DNA from: Myoxocephalus aenaeus
Taxonomy: Eukaryota > Chordata > Actinopteri > Perciformes > Cottidae
Length of the DNA: 64,000 nt
Reading direction: 5' to 3'
Assembly: GCA_038501785.1 (NCBI GenBank)
Contig: JBAMJR010000195.1
Coordinates: 4,559,501 to 4,623,500 of the forward strand
Notes under the pieces: generated by a model
Database searches by the model: none
Told to the model about the DNA's origin: nothing
What the model saw: only the letters and a program-made list of their open reading frames with translations
Program-made: the position numbers and the translations under genes
Shown here: piece after piece, positions 1 through 14,433 of the stretch
Layout: each line of letters begins with the position of its first letter
How positions within the stretch are numbered: position 1 is the first letter of the stretch

Positions 1-4
1 TTTG

Positions 5-7
<3 letters not shown>

Positions 8-70
<63 letters not shown>
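8..70. repeat. (TG)n microsatellite
   Basis: About 31 uninterrupted TG units at the window start. Confidence 0.98.
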
Positions 71-74
<4 letters not shown>

Positions 75-3000
75 GCTTCATGAAACAATTTGAATATATT
101 TAAGGGGAAAAAAAAGTATTACGTTGACCTAATTATCAAACCCTTTTGTTCTAAATATACTTGAATAAAAGACTTTCAGTGGAATTTAAGCATAAAAAGT
201 GTGACTTTCCTCAGCAGCAAAGGTTAATGCCATTTTTAAGCTGACGTGAAGCAGTAATGAGGTCTTCTACACTAGCTGCGATTTCTAACTTTTAGGACAT
301 GCCCCTCACTCCTCCCTTTCCATTCCTCTCTCCCCCTCCTGACATTTCTATTACTGAGAAACAGCAACTCCAGGATGGCATGCGACTACTGCCGCAACAT
401 ATCCGCTCCAACTTAATCCCCCTGGCATTTCACTAGCTTGCTCTCCTTCCACACACACACGCCAAACTATTTAATATTTAATCCACTTTAGATGGGATTA
501 CCACGCTACGGGTTAGTTGAAAACATTGGCAGGGGAAGGCCTTATCAATGGTTATGATGCGTGGCAATTTTTCTCTTATTTCCCTTTGGCTGTGAAATGG
601 AACGTCGGTTGATTGTGCTTGTTGAGGGCGAACAGGGGATTGATGAGAGGTCTGAGTCTGTAGAGAGAGTTCCTAATGAACAAATAAATCAAACATCTCT
701 TCGAGATTGAGCCGGTGTCTCACCGCCTGGATCGCAAAGTCACACCACATAGGACTTGCTAAAGAAGATGATCAAGGACACTAATTGAATTGCAGTATAC
801 ACACGTACGGTGCAGAATGCCCCACCCCCGAACAACCGGAGCCATCACCTCAGTGGGTATTGCCTTCAATTTCACAGCCTCAAGTCAATTTCACAGCCCG
901 CAATCTCCATATGTTAATATACAGACATTTAATTTCTGTTATTAGTGACAGTCCTTCGGCCACATGCTCAACTGCTTACACGCGCCCGCACGCTTCGAAC
1001 CAGACACACATTCCCAGACTCGGTCATGGCCAGAATGAACACGCATACACCCACAAGACATCTTGCATACATTTTGAGCATATTCATTTCGCTGGTGTTG
1101 GAAATTGCTGGCTGATATTAAAGAGAGAGTTTCAAAAAGAGGGCGCTGATGACTTTGGAGCGACATTCAGTTTTAAAACGGTTGTATGAGCGGCAAAAGG
1201 ATAGTGTGACTTTGTGTTGAGCAATTACGTGGGATGGTATAACTGCCGAATTGATAGAGCTCACATAACTTCTAGTATTTTCCTAAAGGAGAGCTGATGG
1301 GTTGAAGCAGAACTCTCAAGGTGTGATTAATGCAAGTAAAGTAACGCGTCCATACATTGTTGAGATGTTGCCTTTAATTTGAGACACTTCAACTTGCTGA
1401 TGTCTACAGGGACCCTCGCTGCCAATCTCGCAGACGGGGAGGATGGGGATCATTACTGGAAAAATCAGGATACCTTCATGTGTGATCAAAATAAAAGCAA
1501 GGGGCCCTCTGGAGGCTTGTCTGTCTAAGAATAGAAGCAAAAACCTCAACATACAAATCTTGTGAACTAAATGCAGTGATAGAAATCCAATAGAAGTGGT
1601 TTCAAAGCACTCCACAGATAACCATCCCACTGTATCTACACTGTGGTACTTTCAGCAAACCTGACACTCTCCGGCAAAACAGATTAAGGGAAAGTCATGT
1701 TTTTCCAACACAAAGCTCTGCGTTATTCCCTCTAAAATCTAATTTCTACCATGTCACTCCAGGTTGTTGCATTGTACCACTTTGCATCTGTCTAAGCACT
1801 TTTCTCAAAATAAAACATAATGACATAGCCACTGTGGTTTGCTTGAAGGGAGTAAAATATGATACACTGCTTGAGTTACAGCACTAGTGACTAGATATGG
1901 GATGAATCTTGACTTTATTGGATTAGTTTTCACACAGCAGGCACAAGAGGTTTGTGTTTACTTCGCCTCACACTTCTTCACCTTTGTGCTTTAAGGTTCC
2001 AAGGTACCAGGTCTGACTCATTCCCCCAATCTTACATCTTACGATGTAAGTTTTGGCGGTGGAAGCTCACCATTGGTTTCAGTAATGTTCAACATGGACA
2101 GACTGATTCTTGAGCATGGAACGATGATTAGGTATTACGCCTGTTGGGTTTACCTTCAGCATAGAGTACTTTTGAGGTTGTTTACTGTCATTTTGTTCAG
2201 GGGTCAGAAAACATCACAACAAGTCTGGTGTGGAATTGGGAAACTGTAGGAGACGGATTTAGACATGTCGCCTACCAGCCTATGCGATTATTGAGAAACT
2301 GCATGTGAGCTCAGCGCACCAGCATGAAGAATGAGATTTGTAATGTAGAGAAGTGGAATCAGTACAACAACACAAAATGTGGGCATGCCCACTGGCCTCC
2401 TTCCCCAAGCTTACACATGATAAGCTGCAACTATCGTGCCTTGAGCCGCCAAGTTGGTGTGTAAAACAGCCTCATCTGGCCAGGGCAGTGGGTTATGACA
2501 TTTCACCCCCCTACCAAGAGGATCCTTCTTCTATCTTCTCTCTCCAGAGCTCCCGTGGCCTCTGAGAGCACCGTCAGCATGCAGCAGTCAGCTGAGCCTG
2601 ATTGAATTAACTGGAACAAAATGGATTCCACTTACTCAACCTGCCGGACAGACGAACGCACCACTGACAAACCTTAAGTCCAGGCAATGCCAGAGTGTTG
2701 TAGGATGTAGGGATGCAGTGGCTCAGTCAGCCATTAGGATAAACACATTCTCAGCGCAACACCAAATACAACTGGAACGACTGAAAAGATACCCCCGACC
2801 CCGGCATGAGGTTTCTTGTTTCTGCACCGTGTTAAAGGCAGGGGTTGGTTGTTTGACGTAAATACATTTGTTTCCTAGCAATGGGGCAGCAGTGGTAGCC
2901 TTGGGTTAAAGAAGCAGGCTTGTGATTGTGGGGTTGCTTGGAAAGTCTGAGCTGTGAAAATTAATTAAAAGCACTTCCCCATGGTTGCAGCAGGCAAGCC

Positions 3001-4060
3001 CTTAAGCATGACTGAACGCAATTCCATGAATTGCATATAAGCCTCCTTTCCCTACAACTTTTGCCCCAAGGATCTAAATGAATGTGAGCTTTAAGTCAAC
3101 ACACCTGGTGAAATGAAAATGTGAACTTCCTGTGGAATCTACAACATCAAACATTAGAGTGATAAATATGATGCCGGGGTGCCTTGAGGAGAGGTGCGCT
3201 ATGATCAAAATACTCAAGAGCACTAATGGATATTTAGACCGTGCTGTTATTCCATTTGTTGCACTCTAGGCCACAGGGCAAAAATGTACATACAGTTGCA
3301 GGGATGCTTAAAGCCGGAATTTCCAGTTGCCTCCACTTTTTCAGTTTCCTGGTTGCACTGCTACATATGCCGATGCAGATAAGAATTTGATCAAATATTG
3401 TGGGATCTCCGCACGAGAGGCTTTATATGTTCCAGTATGTGTGTGTACATAAACAAATAAAGAAATCTACTGAATGGAGGAACAGTGGATGTATTCTTCC
3501 TTTGAACCCTTAGAAGGCCCATATAGCGCACCCTGTTTGAGAATCACTGACCTATAGAAGCCACGGCTGTATGTTACCAGCCACACCAATCACTTTTTCT
3601 CCACTTAATTTAGTGTTTCTGTCTCCACAATGAGACATCCAGAGAAGAAACCAACATTTGGAACAACTCTGGACGTGGGTTCAGCCTCAGGAATTGACAC
3701 ATTGGTTTTCCTCAGCCCTTAGGCTACCTTTGAGAGCCACTAGGTTTCAAGGGCTCTCATTACCGACACGTATGTAAAGCTGTTCACTGCTGCCTGAAGC
3801 TTTCTGAAGAGGAACCCTAAATTGAACGCTGCAGTGAGGATGATGGATAGCCTTGTCGGGGATACAGATGGCTCCTGCAGGGGGTCCGGCTTCCCTTTGG
3901 GATGAATCAGCTGGGCTGAAGACCACATGTTGACAGCCAGAACCTCTTTGCGGAGTAACATGAGGCACCACAATGCCAGCTATAACTGTTTGGGGACCAT
4001 GAACATCTCTTAGATGCTGCACTACTACCACAGGATCAATAAAGCAGCCGAGTATAACAC

Positions 4061-4482
4061 AGGGTTCATACACATTTTGACCAATGGATTTCCATGACTT
4101 CTCCATGACTTTAAACCAAATTTCCATGACCAAACATTTTGTGAAATCTCGGTGTATACATGACAAAGTGAGAAAATGTAGTATTTAAACTAACAATGAG
4201 AATACAAAGCATACAGTAAACCTTAAATGACACAAATGAATGAGACAATAGTTTGATTAAAAGAATAAACATTTATATAGATGCCTGTATGTATGCCTGC
4301 TTATATTTTGAGCATCTTTCTTTTAAAAGCTTATTAATTATTTCAAACTCAGCATAAATGAACGTCATGAACATATGAATATAACACATTTACATGACTT
4401 TTACAAAACCTTTTCCAGGCCTGGAAATAACCATTTTAAAAATCCATGACTTTTCCAGGTTTTCCATGACTGTAAGAACCCT
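4061..4482. mobile_element. hAT-type MITE
   Basis: This is a 422-bp element with inverted ends AGGGTTCATACA and TGTAAGAACCCT. Candidate 8-bp target duplications are TATAACAC (4053-4060) and GATAACAC (4483-4490), matching at 7 of 8 bases. The subterminal parts carry repeated TCCATGACTT motifs in direct and inverted order (around 4085-4130 and 4440-4470), which fits transposase-binding clusters of hAT elements. The interior is AT-rich without coding capacity. Similar 'CCATGACTTTTCCAGG' repeats are common in fish genomes (recollection, not searched). Confidence 0.8.
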
Positions 4483-5796
4483 GATAACACTAACAGCGCC
4501 AACATATAGCGTAATCCATTCTTAACTGCACATAGTCATGTGTAATGGGAGACTCCCCTCTGGAAACTATTATCCCAACCAAAGATGCTCCACTATGCCA
4601 TAATTACACACCCGTTATATAATGATGTATATGCATTTACAAATAATTTGATCAGTCATTTATAAGTTGTTAAATGAATATGTTAATAATGACTGTATAC
4701 TTTGATTACAAACCATTAGAGGCAATAGTTTATAAGCACACATACCATGTCTGTTTCTAACAAAGAATTTCAAAAGCTTATTCTCCCCTACTTTTGGAGA
4801 ATTATTATTGGATGCATCAGGTCCAGCTATTACCACAGCAAAGGGAGAACAAGCGGGGCCAAGTCATACTTTCTGGCTCCGCAAGGGTTTCCAATGGTCC
4901 GTGTGATGTATATGGCATCAACTACCCATGTCCGAGTCACGCTATGTGGAACACCAGACCAATGCAAACCCAGTCCGCAGTCGCCTACAGATACAGAGCT
5001 TGGATAGTATGTCCACGCTATCGTGCATACAAATATATATATTAATTAAATATTAATTAAATCAAAACATAATAACATTATACCTCATTTGGTCAGGATA
5101 TACAAACTACTTCCACCTACTTCCTAAGAAGAACTGATGCACTATGTCCAACCTTCTGAGTACAAATGTGCTGCCACATCGTCACAGTGCAGGCCAGCCA
5201 CACACATAAAACTGAGCAAGTGCAGGTTACAGTGGTGCTACAGAATAGGAAGATCTGCGCCGTATGTCACTTTGACAAAGAGAGCAGGAGGGAAGTGGGG
5301 GATTGAGAGCATTGGGAGTGAGGGCTCAAGGGGTCACATGTATTTGTGCCCTGCCCTTTGAATAGGCCTTGCCCTCCTGGCCCTGCTGGCTCTGGCTCTC
5401 CTGTTGGTACAGGTATAGCTAATCAGAGGCTGTGGCATTGGGTCCTCCATGCAGCCAGCTCTGAATAAAACATAAAAAGTGTAATCAAGAGGGGGCATCT
5501 GTGGCCGTCTCGGGCTGCTGGTACCAACACTCCAGCTATTCACCACATGTGTCCTCATACTAATGACAAGCCTGAAAGGAGGCACAGGGCAACCTCTTTT
5601 CATAATCAAAGTGTTTTTATTCATGACATGTCTATTAATTAGTTTGGAATAGGCGGCACCATGTGCTCAGGAGAATTTAAATTGGCTGAAGAGGATTTGC
5701 CCTTTCCCTGTTGAGCCAATGATTTCTTGGCAAGTCTTTATAACCTGGGAGTAACAAAGAGGCGGAGAGGAAGAGACAATGAGATAGAAAGGGGGG

Positions 5797-5840
5797 CTCT
5801 CTCTCTCTCGCTCTCTCGCTCTCTCTCTCTCTCTCTCTCT
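5797..5840. repeat. (CT)n microsatellite
   Basis: CT dinucleotides interrupted by two CTCG steps, followed by GTGTGCGTGAGTGA. Confidence 0.97.
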
Positions 5841-6291
5841 GTGTGCGTGAGTGACTCATAGAGCCTATAAATCACTGGGGGCAGCAATGCTGAAACTGTC
5901 AGTGGTGTTCGTCCTTTTACAACGTATCTAAGAGAGGTGTGTATATTAGTGAGAAGACACACAAACACATTTGAATTGGGAAAAAAAAGAATAACCATCT
6001 CTAAAGTATGTCGTTTTTTTCTGTTTCCACATAATCTTAACCCTTAACGCAGTTCCTGCGTTTTTCACTCCTGTCACGTTTTTCTCTCTGTAGCCTTGAT
6101 TTTCTGTGCAATATATAATCCTGCACCTCTATGGTAACAGCACGACCACGGCTAGAAGTACAGATGCCATACAACTCCAACAAAGACAAAAAGTTGAATT
6201 TCATTGTGGCAAAATTTGGAGAAAAAAAAAATCAAAGATTCACAAAACAAGTTGCCACGAATGTTCCAAAAACAAATTGTGGCTCCACGTG

Positions 6292-6292
<1 letters not shown>

Positions 6293-6329
<37 letters not shown>
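6293..6329. repeat. (TA)n microsatellite
   Basis: About 18 perfect TA units. Confidence 0.97.
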
Positions 6330-6333
<4 letters not shown>

Positions 6334-9300
6334 CTATTCACACACGCCTCTGCTGTCTTCTCCTCACTGCAGTCTTTGTCATGTGACTATTGGTCTCAGC
6401 CGAATCAATCATGGCTTCCTAGTTGCGCTGAGGAGCGCAGAATTTTATGCTTCTTACATGATCTGTTTAAAGAAAACATGCGTTTCCATCCTGTCGCCGG
6501 GTTTTGGGGTTCAGGGGTCTAATATAATGGACTCAAGGCATTACTATAGCAGCCCTTGCTACTTGCTATAGCTAAATATATAACGAGCTTGCCTGAGCTT
6601 TTACATGCATGTTTGTGCATGTGAGCTCATGGCCGCCGCTCTGTGCTGCACTCATCCAGCTGATAATGCCGACGGTCAGGTAAACACTGCCAGCTCTGTC
6701 TGCACTTTTGCCGCAACTGCGGCCGTCAGCGTGTTAAAATCTATTTAGAACCAATAGAAATGATCCCAAACCCACGTATTGCACCTTTAAAGAAGGTAAT
6801 GTAACTTAGAAATTAAATGCATTGGAAAAAAGCAGATAAAACCTTTAGAAATTACTCACCATGAGAATACAGGGTACATTTAGCCAATAAGAGACATAGG
6901 CCTCTCAGCTATCAGTGATTGTGAAGGAGTGGATTAAGAAAGAAAAATAATGTAATTTTCTCCAATAAAGGCATTGTACAAATACATGAATAGGATTGTT
7001 TGATGGGTAACACCATCTACGTCTTGAGAGACAACTATACGAATGACTTGGATAATTCAATGTCTTCTCCAATGGCTTAATCTCTATCCTCTGTCATCCA
7101 CAGAAAATAAGCAGTTCTCCTGTCATTAAGGCTGTACCTCAACTTCTTTCTTAACTTCTCTGAAAATACACCCGGACATAATAACATTTGTTAACTGCTT
7201 TCACTCAAACTGTGAATCAATAACGCGCCACAATTTAAAACCACAACAATGGGACCTCATAGGCGACCTGTCTCTGGTGCAGTTAACAAACAGGCATGCA
7301 GTATTGACACTTGTCAAGGCGTAATCAGCAGTGATGTTTTAGTCATGGCGAGTGATGGAACAGGAGGCAGATTGTTTGCTAATTCTCATTTCACACACTC
7401 CCAATGTGAAATCAGCCAGGCACACAGAGCAGCGGTTCCCGTACATGCACAATGGTCTGGCTCGCTGCGTAACACCAAATTATCTTTCCCCTGGCTTAAT
7501 TATTCATTAGGCAAACATAATTAATTTAAGAAGCTTCTCTCACTGGAAGTGTTTCAAATAAAGGCCAGAAGGACATCTTTCTGCTTTATCATTAACTGAA
7601 CAGAGCCAAGAAACCTGCAAGGGTCTGAATGCTTTATTTAATACGATCGCAACTTGTGCCAACAGTTGTAAAAAAAAAATTTACAGCGCTGAAAGGTTGA
7701 ACCCTTTTGCAAAAATGTACTGCAACATTTTTATTGGTTAAGCTCAACATATAGAAATACCTTCAAATATAAGCTCTTCAACGGTATTTTAATCCACAGA
7801 ACATGAGCGAGGAACATAACTGCCTCCACTTACTTTTGATAACTATTTTCTGGAACTATTTTCCAGTCCTTGCGTCCACACATCATTTAGCAGGTCCTAT
7901 TTTGTCTCCCGGCGTCTGACTGGGGCCCTTGGTGCTTGATGTGAGACCCAGACGGAAGGATTTTCTTCTGCGGCTCTTCTCAGCCAATCCATCTCCCCTC
8001 CTACACGTTTACCAGAAACCCACCCTAATTACACACACTGAGCACACAGGCGCGCACGCACAAACTTTGCCATCTCTTTCCCTCCCTTTGCTCAATCGTT
8101 CCCCGACTCTAACGGAAGCATCTCGGGGAGATGGCACAAGCCTTTGATCTATCTTCTGCGTGATTCTGGGCTTTCAGATCAAGGGGCGGTTTGTCTTCAA
8201 GCTCACCAAATCCTCAGACGGCCGGAAACAAAGAGCAAACATACTGGAGTGCCTTTCCAGATCCATTTGCGTAATGGCAGAGATGTCTGTTTGTGTGTGT
8301 GCGTGTATGTGTGTTTGCGCATTGACCCTTTTCTGTTGTACCCCCTTCTGCCACTCCATTCAACAATCATTACAGGCTTTCTTTTCTGCGGTATATTATT
8401 ATGATATACTCTATTCTTCTGCCTTGATGAGATGTCTAAATTGAAGGACTGAGGCTTCCCTACCCCTATTGGTCACTTTATTCCAAGGAAAGTTTCTTTG
8501 TCGAATTACTCCCTGCAAGCGAACAATCCTCACCCATATTACCATGGAAACAATACGATGTTCCTTCCCTGAGGATCTATTAAAAATCTTCTATTCTGAG
8601 GATCTATTCATGAGTCAATGAAAAGGGTGAATATGACACCTCTGCGCTTCTTCTGTCAGTTTGCCTTTGTCAATAATTTTTGTTTTAAAGGCTCTCTGTC
8701 CCCTCTGCAGTAAACAAAGAAAAAATAGAAAAGAAAAGAAATAAAGAAGTAAAGAAGAGTTTTTTTTCTTTATTATAGTATATTGGACGGGGAAAGTGTT
8801 TCTTCGCAGGTTCTGTTGACTCAGTGACTGAGGAATAAACAGACATCAACTCAACATCAAAGGAATTACAGCTCTTTTAGAGATTGAACCATCATTCAAT
8901 TTAATAAACTTGTGTTTTAATAGCATCAAAATACAATATTGGTCAATTCATACATTTCCCCATGCAAGAGAAAACAATAAAGGGGCAATATAATAAAGTC
9001 AGTGAAAAAAACTCTACAAATGTGTTCAAATTGTTGTTCCTGTAATAAGGTCATGACAAGTAACTTTGTTGATACTTTAGCTTCCAACAGAATACAGTAT
9101 ATTGCATTTCACAAGTTTTCACGGTTATTGTTAAAGTTTATTTTTTCTAGCTACATTAAAACAATAATTTTAAATTTCAAAAACGGTGACCATCTAACCC
9201 CTGTAGATCTTCCCAGTTTGCAAACGGTGGCATGCAGAGACCAATGCATGGGGGAAAGAAAAAAACCTTTAGAATCTGTTTGAACTTGTGCCTATAAATG

Positions 9301-10029
9301 TGTCTCCATATTTGCTTCCATAATCAGTTTGGACAGACTGGATTTAGCTGTGGAATGAAATGTGAGTTTGCAAATCCCATTGGATTATAGGGTGACAAAT
9401 CCAGTTGGCTTGGAGTCTTTCTTTTATCTCTACTTTCATCTACAGTGGAGTATACTAAATACAAAAAAGTCCATATTGTTAAGTTTGTCAGAGTTAAAAA
9501 CGGGGGAGAGCACCATCACCGACGGCAAGGGGATGTCGAGATAGAGCGCATGTAACAGACAATGAAAGGAAAGGCTGCAGAACCACAGCATGACGTTTAA
9601 TCCAATTTGCTCGGCAGTTGGAGCTGTGTTAAAATCACATAGTGGTTTGTCCCCTATAAAAGCCATAGGGATGGCTATATACCATCCAAATGGGCAATTC
9701 CACAACACCAAAAGTAGAATTGCTCAACAATCTAACAAGAGGAAGACAGATTCAAAGAGAATCTATTACAGCCGAAGGACAGAATTAGAAATCAAAGGGT
9801 CACAGGGTCGACTGTGAGGAATGAAGCCCTCTTCTTTCTATATTTGTATCTTAAGATGTAGGTAAAATACCCTGTGAAAGGTCATTCAAGTTATCATAAT
9901 CAGACTTTTTTTTTTTTACAGATTGGTTTTGTGCATAATTTTGGAATGAGATGGGTATTAATTAAAAATCTTGTCTAAAATGATAATTGTGGTTGAGACA
10001 AAATGATAGATATAGACTCGATTTACAAC

Positions 10030-10475
10030 CTTGTAGTTGTATGCTTCCGCCAACCAGACGCGTTGCCGTTTGCCATCAGTTAATCATTTTATTCTATCAG
10101 ACGTTTGTGTGAAATTGTCATAATTAGCATTGGAATTCTTGAATTATGGCCCAAAACGTGTGAGGTCACAGTGACCTCAGACCATAAAATTGGCGTGCAA
10201 GTGGATGCTTGTGCAAAATTTGAAGAAATTTGCTCAAGCCGTTCCTGAGAAATTGCGTTTGCCATAAAGGGGCGGACATAAGGTCAGCGACCTTGACCTT
10301 TGGCCACAACAATCTTATCAGTTTATCCTTGAGTCCAAGTGGACATTGGTGCCAAATCTAGGAAGTTCCCTCCAGGCGTCCTGAGATGTTGTGTTCATGG
10401 GAATGGAAAGACGGACAGACGTCACTGGCAATCCGAAAACATAATGCCTGTGGCCGAGGCTGTTGCCAGCACGGC
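10030..10475. repeat. common teleost dimeric interspersed repeat
   Basis: The sequence contains two imperfect copies of one unit about 125-135 bp apart. Copy one has AGGTCACAGTGACCT then GTGCAAGTGGATGCTTGTGC and TTCCTGAGAAATTGCGTTTG (10162-10262). Copy two has AAGGTCAGCGACCTTGACCT then GTCCAAGTGGACATTGGTGC and CCTGAGATGTTGTGTTCATG (10278-10402). The ends carry 'CTTCCGCCA' and 'ATAATGCCTGTGGCCGAGGC', which I recognise as the edges of a repeat that is abundant in spiny-rayed fish. No coding capacity. Confidence 0.75.
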
Positions 10476-13029
10476 GACACAGAGCTTAAAATCGGATAAA
10501 GCTCCCTGGAAGTCAAACTTGTATTCGCTCCATGCTACTGAAAGATCAAACTAACTATAGGCTGATTTACACTACAATGTTACTGGGAGCTGCCTCTTCC
10601 CCCCTGTCTCTGCTTTCCCTTTCATCACTTCCTCAAATGTGCATCCATATTCAGAGCGGGGCCTCCTGGAGCGGGGCCAGGGAGCGTCCCTATAGCCTCT
10701 CAGCAGAAACAGCTTTGTCAAACTCAGTTAGCCGCCTCCGAGGGGGGAAAACACCTCTTTCCACAGTAATACTCCAACTATTCACATCATGCCTTCGCCT
10801 CTGCCTCAGCCACCTCATCAATCCACACAGCAACAAAGGTAAACAGCCTCGCACCTTCCAAACAGAGGCCCGTGCTGCTTTGTTGACACAGTGTATGTGC
10901 AAAGCGCCTTCACAGTGTGAGCGACTGGCAGGACAGGCTGAGCTTCATTTACAGAAGGTAATTGCTCTGGAGCCAAGTGGTGCCCTTTTATAATGAGTTT
11001 TTTCTTTTTTTCTCTCAGCTTTGCTAGAACCTTGTCTGGATTTATTTACTCGCCAGATGAAACTACTTTGACAGGGACATATACGTTCAGCTAAACAACA
11101 CATCACCTTCAAGCAGCACCGGCCACTGACATTGGCAGGCTTTTTACAGACTGTCCTCCCTATTGTGTACACCTCGGCATGAAATAACATGACACTTGCC
11201 CGGTCACCATCGCTTCAGATGCTCCGAAAGAAAACACTGAAAAAATATTAACACTTTCAGGGGTACGGTTATGAGCCCTGCTGGATCACTCTCAGGCACT
11301 CTAGATAAAAGCTTCGACCAAGCGGTGAATCTAATGTTTTCCCTAATATAACTAGAAGGGGAGAAGATTCCCTGCTACTTCGCTTTCATTCCTCGCTCTC
11401 ACTTCCGCACCCTCCTTGTCAAATTGTTTATAACCTGCTACCAAGGCACAATCCTCGCCATGAACACACAGGATATAGCTTCTCAGCTGTGATCGACATT
11501 GAAGATGCTCTACTCCTCTCAATGTGAGATCTGCAACTTTAACGCTATGCTATGTACACGTTCCTCAATCGTATTCTGAATTCAGTGTAGAAAAAAAGAA
11601 CGGGAAACATGTTTGAAAAGAAACGGTATCAAGATAATTCACCCAGGGTGTGGAGATAATAAGAGAGAGACGCTGTGTACTGGGAAGTCCAACCCATTCA
11701 TTGTTTCAACAGCTGTCCCTCATACGTTTCAAATTCAGTTTTACTCATTTTGTCTTGATGAAAAAGCCAGGATGTAACAGAACATTTCATTCACAATTCA
11801 GACAGAGAAATGGAGAGAACTCAAGAAGCTCGAGAGTGCTTTCGAAGCAGCATGAACACTTGTTCAAAAAATGCCCTTTCACAGAATATTTTCTATACTT
11901 TTCCCAAGGCTGCTTCCTGGTAAACATCTGGCTTTTTTGTTCCTGCAGAACAAGCTCCACTAAAAGCAATCAGAGATGGGTTTATGATGCTGCCTATGTT
12001 GTAGTGGGGGAAATGGAAAAACTCAGGAGGCCAGCATATAGCTCATCTGCGAATGCAATATTTAGTTTCTTCTGGTTGTAGATTCTTTTTTAGTTTTTAG
12101 TTTCTTTGTTACCTTGTTGGATTGTATCGCATATTTTGTTTTACATTGTGATAATTGTACAGGTCCCAGGAAGAGTACGTTCTACCTTGGTAGAAACTAA
12201 TGGGAATTTCATGTAAATAAAATAGTAGATAATGTGTCCTTATATTGTATTAAACTAGAGAACAAGAGAATTGCGCCATTTAAGAGTTCTAAAAATACAA
12301 ATTGTGAGGAAATTCTTTGAAACTGGTGAATGGCCCAATGCCTCCAAGCTAGTTAGAGCTACATTCTGGCATATATTGAGATATGTTGTTGTTATAATAT
12401 TGGCCTCTTACAGGCCAGCATGTGCTTGCCCTGTTGCTGTAAAGAGACTGACCCATGATTGATCCAGAAATAATGAAATGTCGTTTCCAATTGATCATAG
12501 TGTATTGTTGTCTTAAGAGAAATAAATGAATACCCCATTGGGTTACATGATTGAATATGGGTCCAGATAAAGCTTTAACTGTCATCAGTTTACCTCACTT
12601 TCATATATCAGTGATGCGATAAGCCATTATCCATTAAATGTGATACAAAAATCACCATTAAGTCCATTGATGCATGTTTAAAGTTATTAGCAGTAAATGG
12701 AATAATTGACGGTTCAGTTAGCAGACATTTCCACCAGAGGTTAAACTGATGTCATGGTGCATCTGTGCCCATTGCCTCTCCTTCTTCTTCTGCTTCTATC
12801 TCCTTCAGTTCCTGTGTACTTGTGTTAATCATGTTGTTGGGACAGAAATCAGTTCACACAATTACACGTGAGGGACTCGTATCCTATTCAGGGGCAAAAA
12901 GCTGGTCCCCACAAGGCAAACCGTTACATTTTAGAGTTGGGGGAATATGCTTATTTGCTTCATGTAGCAAGGTTTACAAGAAGATCTATGCTACTGTAAT
13001 GCCTGTATGCTATAGATGAAGATGGAGCC

Positions 13030-13240
13030 TGCAGGGTTAGCTTAGCATAGCATTAATATGCTATATGGAAGATTTAGAGGTGCCATTGGGTAGATTTTTT
13101 TATGTATAGTCGTGCTAGCTTATAGCCGTGCTAGCTCTTAACCCTATGCTAACATAAGCTAACTGGGCTGCAGCCTCATCGATAGCATATAGGCATAAGA
13201 GCATTCACCTTAAACCTCAGCAAGAAAGTGATTGTGGGCA
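13030..13240. repeat. common teleost interspersed repeat fragment (GCTAAGCTAAC type)
   Basis: The block CCCTATGCTAACATAAGCTA followed by ACTGGGCTGCAGCCTCATC and a later CTCAGCAAGAAAGTGATTG resembles a very common fish repeat with CTATGCTAAGCTAAGCTAAC and CTCTCGGCAAGAAAGCGAAT. Upstream, GTCGTGCTAGCTTATAGCCGTGCTAGCTC is a short direct duplication. The copy is diverged. Classification is from memory. Confidence 0.55.
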
Positions 13241-14415
13241 ATTGGCAGACAGAGCAGACATTGCAACTTCAAGCTGTGACTGCTCACATTAATGATGGCT
13301 CTGTTCTAATTTAAGTGTCCCAGTAAACCATGACAGTGTGACAGTGAGCCAGAATGCACTTTATAAGGACCCTTAAACTGTAGCTAAGATGGACTTTAGT
13401 CATCATTAATTGTATTTTTTTTACATGCGATTTCCTACTGTGACATGTCAACGTGTCTGCCTCTAGCAGCACCAGTCCAGCAGGCGTCGTTAGTGTGTCC
13501 CGCTGTCCTGCACACCTGTGGCTCATCTCCTCATCAGCCTTTGTGACCAGCTGCCTGCAGATGCACCTCATTACAAGCCATTTGTGTCAGATCGCCTGGC
13601 TTTTCCCAGTTCCCTTGTCAGTTTTTGTCTGCCAGTCTGGGTTTTTTTCTCCCTTCTTGCAAGTTTACAGTAACGTTTCTGTCACATCAAGTGCCTACCT
13701 ACCTCAGTCTCCTGCTTGGTGTCTGCAAAATTAGGTCCAAAAGCATGTCAACTGCTTTTTTCCACTTTTCTAGAGATCGTGTTTGTCTTGGTCATACATG
13801 TGGATGGTGCAAGATGCAGTTTTGATTCCACGAAGCTGTAGAGTTTGTAGAGTTGTAGAGTTTTTTGCCCTCTAGGCCTGATCCTAAATATACTTACATA
13901 ATTTGTACTGAATTATGTATGTAAAGAAATGTTACAACACTACATGGTGAACATCTGGCTTCTGATATACTGCAGAGGTAAAAGTGGTTCTTGTTTTTAG
14001 TTCTTCAAAAAATAAAATACAATAATACTTTACAATAAAGCACTCACAATTGTAGATTAATTCAGCAGCACATCAAGAATGTCCTGAGACAGCAGGATTC
14101 TCTATTATTGTTATTATTCTTTTTTTTAACCCTTCATATTTTGTTCAAATAAACCATTTAACTCTGTAACATCAGCCAAAAGGTTGCTTAATATTCTGCA
14201 AGGATTACACCTCTGAGGAGCTGAGAAATCTACAGAAAGGGAGAGTAAATAATAATCTATGGCAGTAAGGATAAGGATATTTGATTGTCATTCAAGATAA
14301 TGTTATAGATGTAAGGGGCAACAATTCCGGTTGCGATGCAGAAACGAGCAATATTAATCAAAAAGAAGGCACACAACAAAACACAATTTCAATAAAATGG
14401 TAAATCAATATGTAC

Positions 14416-14433
14416 ATTATTATTATTATTATT

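Noticed and set aside
785..1189. 134-codon plus-strand open frame
   Set aside because: Amino-acid composition is not protein-like, there is no conserved motif and the region is intronic in character.
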